Assembly: GCA_020853835.1 (NCBI GenBank)
Contig: JADYYC010000101.1
Coordinates: forward strand, 1 to 12,341
Source: Anaerolineales bacterium
GTDB lineage: Bacteria; Chloroflexota; Anaerolineae; Anaerolineales; UBA4823
DNA: 12,341 nt
Direction: 5' to 3'
Positions within the stretch are counted from its first letter, which is position 1, and every line of letters begins with the position of its first letter. Of this stretch, positions 5,977 to 12,341 are shown in pieces. Both the position numbers and the translations under genes were made by a program. The notes under the pieces are model-generated. The model searched no databases and was not told the DNA's origin. It worked only from the letters and a program-made list of their open reading frames with translations.

Positions 5977-6966
5977 ATGCCAACGCCGCTAAAAACCTCC
6001 GAAATCTTGCGCGGCCGCTACCGGATTGTGAAAATTATCGGCCAGGGGGGGATGGGGAGCATTTACCTCGCCGATGATCTTCGCCTGGAAGGCCGCCAAT
6101 GCGCCTTGAAGGAAGTTGAGCACGACCGCAGCCTTCCCGCGGATTTGTTACAGCAGGCGCGCGATCAATTCCAGCGCGAAGCCACCGTGCTTGCCAGGCT
6201 GGATCATCCGAATTTGCCCAAAGTGTCGGATTTCTTCTCCTCCGGCGGGCGGGAATATCTGGTGATGGATTACGTGCCCGGAAAAGACCTGCGCATGATG
6301 ATTAACGAAGCCAAACAACGATCGGCGTTTCTGGCAGAAAGAGATGTTTTGAACTGGGCCAGCCAGATCGCCGATGCGCTTTCCTACATGCACGGTCAGA
6401 ACCCGCCGATCCTTCACCGGGATATCAAACCCAGCAACCTGAAACTGACCCCCAGCGGGCTGGTCAAGCTGGTCGATTTTGGGCTGGTAAAGATACTCGC
6501 TTCCGATGAAGTCACGATCACCATCTTACAAGGGCGCGGCACGGCGCTGTACACGCCGCTCGAACAGTACGGCGGGGATACAGGTCATACAGACGTCCGC
6601 AGTGACATTTATGCTTTTGGGGCGACGCTCTACCATCTGGCGACGAACCATCCACCGCCCGAGGCGCGCGAGCTTTTCCTCAACCCCGATGCGCTCGTCC
6701 CGCCTCGCCAGATCAATCCCGACCTCAGCCCTCGAACTGAGCGCGCCATTCTCTGGGCGATGAATTTACACCCCGACGAACGACCCGAAAATATCCGCGA
6801 TTTCCGTGAGACGCTGCTGGGAAGCTGGGATCCGGTGATCAAACCCCGCGCCAGCCTTCCAGACCCCTCGCTGGCAGACCTGCTATCATCTCCGGTGGAG
6901 CAGGTCCTGATCTGGTTCTCGGCGTTGCTGCTTTTTGTCAGCCTGGCGTTAACCTTAATGAAATAA
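5977..6966 (+). CDS. Membrane-anchored Ser/Thr protein kinase (Hanks type, short)
   Basis: A 329-residue kinase with a complete catalytic set: glycine loop GQGGMGSIY (22-30), ATP-binding Lys45 in ALKEVE, helix-C Glu within QREATVLARL (66-75), catalytic loop HRDIKPSN (147-154, Asp149 and Asn154), DFG (167-169), the activation segment with Thr180, Thr182, Thr189 and Thr193, YTPLEQY in place of the APE region, and DVRSDIYAFG (206-215). HRD marks it as an RD kinase probably switched on by activation-loop phosphorylation. The catalytic domain reaches about 285. After a short linker a single hydrophobic helix (about 309-327) ends the protein, leaving only Met-Lys behind it. It is therefore anchored to the inner membrane face with no extracellular sensor, unlike PknB with its PASTA repeats. 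It is divergent from the FHA regulator, its probable substrate or reader. It lacks a visible Shine-Dalgarno. Confidence 0.95.
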   Translation: MPTPLKTSEILRGRYRIVKIIGQGGMGSIYLADDLRLEGRQCALKEVEHDRSLPADLLQQARDQFQREATVLARLDHPNLPKVSDFFSSGGREYLVMDYVPGKDLRMMINEAKQRSAFLAERDVLNWASQIADALSYMHGQNPPILHRDIKPSNLKLTPSGLVKLVDFGLVKILASDEVTITILQGRGTALYTPLEQYGGDTGHTDVRSDIYAFGATLYHLATNHPPPEARELFLNPDALVPPRQINPDLSPRTERAILWAMNLHPDERPENIRDFRETLLGSWDPVIKPRASLPDPSLADLLSSPVEQVLIWFSALLLFVSLALTLMK

Positions 6967-6970
6967 CCGC

Positions 6971-9799
6971 TTAGCTCTGGCGCGAACTCACCTGGCGGGT
7001 CAGATTGACCAGGAAGCGCCAGGCCAGCGCGATCAGCAGCCCCAACGCGATCCCGATCAGCGAGGTCAGTAAAGCCATCAAAGCGAGCGGCTCGTCAGAA
7101 GCCGGGTCGTTGAAGGGGAGGCGAATTGCCAGATAGCTGTAACCCATTAAGCCGCCGATCATCGCCAGCATCGCAGACCGAAACCCCCAGCGAGGGTTGA
7201 TCAGCAGGGCCACCAGCCGGTAAAGACCGAGGGCTGTCCCGATAGACAGCACCACCGCGATCAGCCACTCTTCGAGGTTGAGCTGTCTGGCTGGGGGGGG
7301 ACTCCCCGGCTGGGTGACGACCGGTTCGGGCGTGGGAGACGGAGGGATGTCTGTCGGCGATGCGGTCGGTTCCGGGGATGGCGTGGGGGTGGGCGCCGCG
7401 CCATCGGGGAGCGGGATATCCAGCTTGATTGGCTCGGAGCGGGCGTTCTCGCTTTCGGCTGAAACTTCTAACGCCCCTGAGCCTGTCACGGTGAAGGTCG
7501 TCCGGGCGACGCCTTTCTGAGTATAGGCAATCTGCCTGACGGTGGTCGGTTCACCGTTGAAAGAGAAGACAAAGGAGACCGGGGTGCCGTCTGGCACCGG
7601 ATGCCCGTTGTGATCAAGAACCACGCCCGCACGGAGGGGGATCACGTCGCCGACCCGGTATTCGGGCATGGCGACCGGAACCGGGGTGACCGTCCCGGTG
7701 ATAACCTGCGTAGCCGATGGTTGGTCGATCTCGAGCAAGATGGGGATGTCAGGGTTCGGGAAAAGCGCCTCATTCAAATTGTAGCCTGTGCCCGGCACGG
7801 AGATCGGTGGTGAGCCGATCGCGCGCAGCTCTCCAAACAGGAGGTAGGCTGCCGTGTCGATGAAGGGCGAGGCTTTGCTGTACAGCACAAAGTAGGCGGT
7901 CAGCTTCGAGATATTGGTCGCATCCAGGTAATAGGGGGCGGAGAGGGCGAAAACGATCAAACGCTTCTGTTGGAAGAGGCTGGGCCTTTCGGCCAGGAAC
8001 CGCTTCAGCGTCTGGAACGCCGGCGCCGGCCCCGTGTCGCTGATGGGGAGCATGATAATCCAATGCGCCCGCACCAGGCTGTCTTCCAGCGGTGAGTTCG
8101 CGTCCTTCGAATCCAGCATGTTGAGCAAGTCGCCAAAGGAATATGAAGAAAGGTTGCTGGATAAGATCTGCCCTCCTGCCTGAGGACCGTACAACCGCAT
8201 CACGGCGTCCTGCATCGACTGAGTGCTCAGCACGGGCATCTGGGCGCAGTTTGAACACTGCTGAGATGTGCGCGAGTCGACGATAAACACGATCCGGTCG
8301 TTCTGGTTCGGGGGGTCTGGGATGGTGATGTCGAGCTCGCTCTGAGACGGGCTGAGCAGCGTCGCGGCGTTGCGCGCAATTTCGAAGGTGACCGCGCTGT
8401 TCTTTCCCACCTGGTCCAGGTCGGCGAGGCCCGGCTCTACGCTTTCGAGATCGAACCCCGGGTAGAGCCTGTTTTTCAGCATCAGGATGCGCGTCACCGA
8501 TTCGTCGACTCTTTGTGAAAAAGCGGAATCCTCACGATACTTCTGGACAAAGAAATCCAGCGTGCGCAGCGTTTCTTCATACGAGTCCGGATTGTTGTTG
8601 GTCGAGAAGTCCGCGCTGAAAAGGATGTCATTCCCAGCTAGAAAGGCGTTGAGCGCCACCCGCCTGGGGTCGAACGATTGGTTTGTCAGTTCGTAGAACC
8701 GGCGCACAGCCATGCTGCCCAGGTCGTCGCTGATGACCAACCCGCCGCTCTTGCGCCAGTTTACCAGCCCAGGCAGCTCCATGAGCAGGTTGAGCGCCTG
8801 TGGATCCAGGCTGACCGGCCGGGTCGTCGTGCGGATGTTCCCTTGCAGGCCCTGATAACGGATGTGCGAGGACAACACCGCATCGGTAGTCTCCTCGGGG
8901 GAGAGCGCGTTCCCGGTAACCGTGAGGAATGGCGCCAGATCGATGCTCTTGAGTTCATCCAACGATTTCCGCACCGTCGCGACTTCTTCTTCTGGAAGCC
9001 GGTCTGACCCTCCATGTCCTGGAAAATGTTTCGCCACCAGGGCCATCCTTCCATTGCTGCCCAGATGAGCGCCGCGAATAAACGAACGCCCCATTTCGCC
9101 AACCCAGTATGGGTCGCCGCCAAAGGTGCGTATGCCCAGATTGCTGGCAATCTCATTTTGCGGCAGGTCGAGCACGTCCAGGGAGGGGCCTATGAGCATA
9201 TTGATCCCGATAGATGAAAGCTCTTTCCCCAGCACATTCCCAGCCTGTTCGGCTAAGGCGGGCGTCCAGGCTGCGCCGATTGCCATCTGGCTGGGCAGGG
9301 TGGTGATTCCGCCCCGGATCTGGTCATAGGGATAGCCGTCGCCTTCCTGAATGGTCCCTATAAACAATGGCACGTAACTCGGGCGGTAAGACCGCCCATC
9401 GGCCGGGTTGACCTGATCGTTCTGGGCAGAGTTCCACTCGGTCAGTTGCAGCTCGCGGATCAGCGCCTGAGCATTTGCGGGTATCGTACTTTGATCGTTA
9501 CCGGTGGGCGTGAAATTATCTCTTTTTGCCAGCAGCACAACACCGCCGATGTGCCGGTCATGAATGAGGTTGTAAATGGGAGAATCGGGGATGACGGTGC
9601 TGCCCTGGAAGGTGAGCAGGAACAGTTGGCCGATACGCTCTTCGGGGGTCATTTGTTTCAGCAGCGCTTCGGCTTCGATTTGCGCTTGAAGGACGGGTTC
9701 CTGGGCTGAAACCAGGGGCACCGAAAAAACAATGCTAAATACAACCACCAGAGCCAGGAAAACGCTTCCGGCGGAAGGGCGTCTCTTCTTCCAAAGCAT
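6971..9799 (-). CDS. Secreted, membrane-anchored glycoside hydrolase family 3 protein with Ig-like domain
   Basis: A 942-residue protein, far longer than NagZ (about 340) or single-domain GH3 enzymes. Order: signal peptide (1-32; KKRR, hydrophobic core, VSA before QEP); GH3 catalytic barrel (about 40-450); a second, alpha/beta region (about 470-700) with a CSNC cysteine pair; an Ig/Big-like beta domain (about 712-798, with DHNGHPVPDGTPVSFVF); a Pro/Thr/Ser-rich stalk (799-837); and three hydrophobic helices (about 845-867, 875-893, 905-930). GH3 motifs are KHFPGHG (257-263) and VISDDLGSM, with Asp358 as predicted nucleophile. The Asp-Ser-His acid/base dyad that NagZ enzymes have just after KHFPGHG is not seen; the stretch reads GSDRLPEEE. 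It probably acts on a cell-surface or extracellular glycan outside the membrane, but the substrate and even activity are open. It converges on the kinase gene with a 4-base gap. The ATG at 9799 has no Shine-Dalgarno. Confidence 0.9.
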   Translation of the reverse strand: MLWKKRRPSAGSVFLALVVVFSIVFSVPLVSAQEPVLQAQIEAEALLKQMTPEERIGQLFLLTFQGSTVIPDSPIYNLIHDRHIGGVVLLAKRDNFTPTGNDQSTIPANAQALIRELQLTEWNSAQNDQVNPADGRSYRPSYVPLFIGTIQEGDGYPYDQIRGGITTLPSQMAIGAAWTPALAEQAGNVLGKELSSIGINMLIGPSLDVLDLPQNEIASNLGIRTFGGDPYWVGEMGRSFIRGAHLGSNGRMALVAKHFPGHGGSDRLPEEEVATVRKSLDELKSIDLAPFLTVTGNALSPEETTDAVLSSHIRYQGLQGNIRTTTRPVSLDPQALNLLMELPGLVNWRKSGGLVISDDLGSMAVRRFYELTNQSFDPRRVALNAFLAGNDILFSADFSTNNNPDSYEETLRTLDFFVQKYREDSAFSQRVDESVTRILMLKNRLYPGFDLESVEPGLADLDQVGKNSAVTFEIARNAATLLSPSQSELDITIPDPPNQNDRIVFIVDSRTSQQCSNCAQMPVLSTQSMQDAVMRLYGPQAGGQILSSNLSSYSFGDLLNMLDSKDANSPLEDSLVRAHWIIMLPISDTGPAPAFQTLKRFLAERPSLFQQKRLIVFALSAPYYLDATNISKLTAYFVLYSKASPFIDTAAYLLFGELRAIGSPPISVPGTGYNLNEALFPNPDIPILLEIDQPSATQVITGTVTPVPVAMPEYRVGDVIPLRAGVVLDHNGHPVPDGTPVSFVFSFNGEPTTVRQIAYTQKGVARTTFTVTGSGALEVSAESENARSEPIKLDIPLPDGAAPTPTPSPEPTASPTDIPPSPTPEPVVTQPGSPPPARQLNLEEWLIAVVLSIGTALGLYRLVALLINPRWGFRSAMLAMIGGLMGYSYLAIRLPFNDPASDEPLALMALLTSLIGIALGLLIALAWRFLVNLTRQVSSRQS

Positions 9800-9805
9800 G
9801 CTTAT

Positions 9806-9811
9806 ATTTTA
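9806..9811 (-). promoter_or_regulatory. Candidate -10 box for the GH3 gene (TAAAAT), possibly leaderless
   Basis: The reverse strand reads TAAAAT, then six bases, then the ATG at 9799. Transcription would begin at or next to the start codon. No Shine-Dalgarno and no clear -35 are seen. The signal-peptide n-region confirms that this ATG is the true start. Confidence 0.45.
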
Positions 9812-9855
9812 GCGCATCTTGGGACAAAAACCGAGACGGGTTGGGCTGGCGCGAA

Positions 9856-10695
9856 TTATCGGCCTTTTTCGAGGGCGATGATTTGACGGAGCAGTTGGCG
9901 TCTGGCGGCGCCGCTCAGCGATTCCAGCCGCCGGATGCCGAGCGGGTCGATTTCCTCTCTCAACAGTCTGAGCGCCTCCGGATCGGGGGCCGGCGTTTCC
10001 TTGAGGTCGGGCGCGGCGATGACGGGAAACCCCGTGTGCGATTGGAGCATGGCTATCGAAACCCCTGGATGAAGGCTGGTCAGGCGCATGCAGGGGTTTC
10101 CGTCGGCATCCCGGGCCGCAAAGTCGAACTGCCCCAGGTCGCTCACCAGATAGCGCGGGCCTGAACCCCAGCGCCGGGCAGGGTGATGTCCAAGCCCCGA
10201 GAGGAAATCAAGTTTTTCGACAAAGGTCAGGCGCGAATGGCGCGGCACGTAAAGGTAGATGTCATCAATATAAGTGGTCACGTCGGGTATTCCGCCCGTG
10301 CCGGGCAGCCTCAACCGCGGGGCGAGATAGTTCTTCCCGAACGCGATGTTGTTGAAATTTCCCGCCGGGTCGACCTGGCCCGGTCGAAAGAACTCCAGGG
10401 GGCGCAAACGTGGCAGCATGTCAGCCGCAGCTCGCACAAACCCAACGTTGTTGAGCGAACGGTCCAGCCAGAGCTCTTCCACGCGCGTCAGCCCCAGCGG
10501 CGCGGGGTCACGGCAAACCCCCTGACCGATGGCGGAGGTGAAGTACAGGTTCGGGGCGTGTGTGTGGCGGGCCAGCAAATAAGCGGCCGCGATCAATGGG
10601 GTGGCAAGCCCCTGGGCGACGATCTCACCATCCCGTACCTGGTTGGCAATGCAAAACACCATAATTTCATCGGGCGTGATCTCGGTTTCGACCAT
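9856..10695 (-). CDS. CoA-transferase family I beta subunit-like protein (IpdB/GctB type), catalytic Glu absent
   Basis: A 279-residue protein with the fold of the beta subunit of glutaconate-type CoA-transferases. Recognisable segments are CIANQVRDGEIVAQGLATPL (15-34), the QVDPAGNFN turn, the glycine-rich LPGTGGIPD, SDLGQFDF, SLHPGVS and the C-terminal LLREEIDP. The SDLGQFDF to SLHPGVS stretch and FVEKLDFLSGLG resemble IpdB of steroid-degrading actinobacteria more than GctB, judging from remembered sequences. In GctB the catalytic Glu sits in VESG; here the matching place reads FTSA, with Thr53 (ACC codon at 10539-10537). It is therefore unlikely to work by the usual glutamyl-CoA route and may be a hydrolase or lyase of a cyclic or beta-keto acyl-CoA (inference). 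These proteins act as alpha-beta pairs, but no alpha gene is in the window. The gene starts 9 bases after the threonine dehydratase-like gene and lacks a good Shine-Dalgarno, suggesting translational coupling. Confidence 0.85.
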   Translation of the reverse strand: MVETEITPDEIMVFCIANQVRDGEIVAQGLATPLIAAAYLLARHTHAPNLYFTSAIGQGVCRDPAPLGLTRVEELWLDRSLNNVGFVRAAADMLPRLRPLEFFRPGQVDPAGNFNNIAFGKNYLAPRLRLPGTGGIPDVTTYIDDIYLYVPRHSRLTFVEKLDFLSGLGHHPARRWGSGPRYLVSDLGQFDFAARDADGNPCMRLTSLHPGVSIAMLQSHTGFPVIAAPDLKETPAPDPEALRLLREEIDPLGIRRLESLSGAARRQLLRQIIALEKGR

Positions 10696-10704
10696 GGGGC
10701 GTCT

Positions 10705-11670
10705 CTAGCCGGGAAATTGTGCGACGATCTGCCGGTGGATTTCGGGCTGGGCGTTCCCTCCGGAGATGACCACGACCGCCGGCCGGGGTTTGACCTTGCC
10801 GAATAAAACGGCTGCGAGCGCGGTCGCGCCTGAGCCCTCGATGGTTTCCTGGTAATGATGCCACGCAAATGCCATCCCGCGCGCAATTTGCTCCTCGGAA
10901 ACAAGCACCATCTCATCAACGAAATTGCGCGCCAGGGGGATGGTGAGCGAGCCCGGCTCGACCGCGCCGGCGAGGCCGTCTGCCAGAGAGGGCTCCTCTT
11001 GTACGCCGTCCTGCGTTCCGTGGTGAAATAAGGCGTGGAAAAAGGGCGAAGCTTCGGATTGCACGCCCACCAGGCGATGCCTCAGAGTTCTTTGGGAGCG
11101 CTTTTCATGCGCCCGAAGCGCGGCGCCGATCCCGGAGATCAATCCACCGCCTCCGACCGGCACGATCCAGGTCAGGTCATCGATATCGGGTAAATCTTGC
11201 AAGATTTCCAGAGCCAGCGTGCCTTGCCCCGCGATGACCTGCCCGTCGTTGTAGGGCGAGACCCAGGTTCCTTGGCTTTCCCGGGCGAATTTGATCCCGG
11301 CTTGTTCAGCTTCGCTGTAGCCGCCCGGGACGGCGCGAATTTGCGCCCCTGTGTTTTGAATCGCCTCGATTTTGACCGGCACGGCATGTTCAGAGACAAA
11401 GATCGTCGCCTGCGCCCCTAGCTGCTGGCAGGCGAGCGCAACCGCAAGCCCGTGGTTCCCGGCCGAGGCTGTTACAACCCCGCGTTCGAGCTCCCAGGGC
11501 TGCAAAGTGAGGATTTTATTGTAAGCGCCGCGCAGCTTGAACGACCCGCTGATCTGGCGGTTCTCCCACTTGAAGTAGGTCTGCAAATCCGCGTCATAAA
11601 GGGTCGGCGTCTGTAGAATATAGGGCGAAATTCGTTCTTGAGCCTCGAAAAGCCACCGTTCGGGAATCAT
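10705..11670 (-). CDS. PLP-dependent threonine dehydratase/serine racemase family protein (fold type II)
   Basis: A 321-residue enzyme of the size of catabolic threonine ammonia-lyase and serine racemase, without the C-terminal ACT-like domain of biosynthetic IlvA. Seen: SGSFKLRGA with the Schiff-base Lys45, SAGNHG (69-74) that holds the cofactor carboxylate, the phosphate-binding VGGGGL (172-177), and a C-terminal SGGN (303-306). All key residues are present, so it should be active as a deaminase or racemase of Ser, Thr or a related hydroxy-amino acid, giving a 2-oxo acid and ammonia in the lyase case. I chose the ATG at 11670-11668. The frame is open to 11763, but that would overlap the upstream phosphodiesterase gene by 77 bases and add 31 residues with no family resemblance. 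The chosen start has only a weak GGA six bases upstream and lies 16 bases after the preceding stop. It is probably the middle gene of an operon. Confidence 0.92.
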   Translation of the reverse strand: MIPERWLFEAQERISPYILQTPTLYDADLQTYFKWENRQISGSFKLRGAYNKILTLQPWELERGVVTASAGNHGLAVALACQQLGAQATIFVSEHAVPVKIEAIQNTGAQIRAVPGGYSEAEQAGIKFARESQGTWVSPYNDGQVIAGQGTLALEILQDLPDIDDLTWIVPVGGGGLISGIGAALRAHEKRSQRTLRHRLVGVQSEASPFFHALFHHGTQDGVQEEPSLADGLAGAVEPGSLTIPLARNFVDEMVLVSEEQIARGMAFAWHHYQETIEGSGATALAAVLFGKVKPRPAVVVISGGNAQPEIHRQIVAQFPG

Positions 11671-11686
11671 CGCTCGTCCAGCCGTC

Positions 11687-12341
11687 CTAATGAATAGCGC
11701 TTTGGGTTCTGACAAGCACGTTTTTAGCCAGTAGAGGATCGTCGGTGAAGATGCCGTCCACACCGTATTCGAAGAGCCTCTCGATATCCTGTTCGTCGTT
11801 CACGGTGTAGACGAACACTTTGCGCCCTTGTTTTTGAGCCCTTTCGATCAACCCCATCGTTGCATCACACCGCTCGGGGTGCAGGCTCTGATAATCGATG
11901 ATGCTCCGCGGCAGCGACCGCATCAATGCGCCTTTCCACCCCGGGAACGTCAGCAGTCCCACCGGGACTTCGGGCAGGCTGGATTGGATGCGTCTGAGCG
12001 CAATAACATTGAAGGACGAGAAGAACACCCGCTGGGTGAGCTTGTACTGCCTGACCAGTTCTGCAACCCTGGCGGGCAGTTCGTCAAAGGGGGTGGCGTA
12101 ATTGGTCAGCTCGATGTTGAGGATGGTGATCAACCCAACCGCTTTCAGGACCTCTTCGAGAGTGGGGACGGGTTCCCCTTTGAACGCGATATCGAAATGG
12201 CTTCCAGCATCCATGCGGCGCAGGTCGGCGATGACGAAATCTCGCACGCGCCCTTTCATGGGCGTGGTGCGATCGACCGTTGAATCGTGCATGACGACGA
12301 CGCGTTTATCGGCCGAGAGTTTGACGTCCAGCTCGATGGCA
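11687..12341 (-). CDS. Glycerophosphodiester phosphodiesterase, C-terminal part (cut by window edge)
   Basis: About 217 residues are visible, open to the right edge; family members have about 240-300. I read the N-terminal edge by hand as AIELDVKLSADKRVVVMHDS, followed by TVDRTT. It holds the metal-binding Glu-x-Asp (residues 3 and 5 of the fragment) and the catalytic His18 of the family. The C-terminal strand VYTVNDEQDIERLFEYGVDGIFTDDP is typical of the GDPD TIM barrel. The first catalytic His (HRG motif) and the start codon lie outside the window, and a signal peptide cannot be judged. The enzyme cleaves glycerophosphodiesters from phospholipid turnover to sn-glycerol 3-phosphate and an alcohol. 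It is the first visible gene of a leftward three-gene run. Confidence 0.95.
   Translation of the reverse strand, partial: AIELDVKLSADKRVVVMHDSTVDRTTPMKGRVRDFVIADLRRMDAGSHFDIAFKGEPVPTLEEVLKAVGLITILNIELTNYATPFDELPARVAELVRQYKLTQRVFFSSFNVIALRRIQSSLPEVPVGLLTFPGWKGALMRSLPRSIIDYQSLHPERCDATMGLIERAQKQGRKVFVYTVNDEQDIERLFEYGVDGIFTDDPLLAKNVLVRTQSAIH

Noticed and set aside
7280..7410. G-rich low-complexity stretch that looks like a repeat
   Set aside because: It encodes the Pro/Thr/Ser stalk of the GH3 protein on the reverse strand; the bias follows from the protein sequence.
10183..10806. Open frame of 207 codons on the forward strand
   Set aside because: It is antisense to the CoA-transferase-like gene and the end of the dehydratase-like gene, has no recognisable domain, and is explained by high-GC codon bias.
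11671..11763. Longer start for the threonine dehydratase-like protein
   Set aside because: It would overlap the phosphodiesterase gene by 77 bases, and the added residues do not match the family, which begins close to the chosen Met.
1..12341. Mobile elements, CRISPR arrays, tRNA or rRNA genes, riboswitches
   Set aside because: I found no transposase, integrase, terminal repeats, spacer array, tRNA arm pattern or rRNA sequence; nearly all bases are explained by protein genes.

Overview
The window looks like an ordinary chromosomal segment of a free-living bacterium with moderately high GC, most likely a member of the Chloroflexota (Anaerolineae-like). This taxonomic guess is inference. It rests on the style of the proteins: a soluble GAF-PAS histidine kinase, a Chloroflexota-like Ser/Thr kinase, a GH3 protein with a Pro/Thr-rich membrane stalk, and a class III aminotransferase whose N-terminus resembles archaeal homologues. 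I see no mobile element, CRISPR array, tRNA or rRNA gene. Coding density is very high, and the longest gene-free stretch is 189 bases (605-793).

Left part. A truncated queuine tRNA-ribosyltransferase gene (tgt) runs leftward off the edge. It is divergent from a rightward cluster: a class III aminotransferase, a cytosolic histidine kinase whose start overlaps the aminotransferase stop, and a CpXC zinc-ribbon-like protein with a long helical tail. The 189-base divergent region holds two opposed TATAAT hexamers.

Middle part. This is a signalling locus. A leftward FHA-winged-helix transcription factor and a rightward, C-terminally membrane-anchored Ser/Thr protein kinase share a 98-base divergent promoter. 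That promoter contains ATCAT motifs spaced on a 7-base grid. The likely logic is that the kinase phosphorylates a Thr and the FHA domain reads it, so an OmpR-type DNA-binding domain answers a Ser/Thr kinase instead of a histidine kinase. This logic is inference.

Right part. All four genes run leftward. From the right edge they are a truncated glycerophosphodiester phosphodiesterase, a fold-type II PLP enzyme of the threonine dehydratase family, and an IpdB/GctB-like CoA-transferase beta subunit. That subunit has no alpha partner in the window and carries Thr where the catalytic Glu of glutaconate CoA-transferase should be. The three are tightly packed (gaps of 16 and 9 bases) and are probably one operon. 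The fourth gene encodes a 942-residue secreted, membrane-anchored GH3 protein. It probably has its own promoter, placed so close to the ATG that the mRNA could be leaderless. This protein also appears to lack the usual Asp-His acid/base dyad of NagZ enzymes. It meets the Ser/Thr kinase gene stop-to-stop with a 4-base gap.

The points most worth following are the kinase/FHA-winged-helix pair with its phased repeats, the unpaired CoA-transferase-fold subunit without its catalytic Glu, and the GH3 protein with a rewired catalytic loop.
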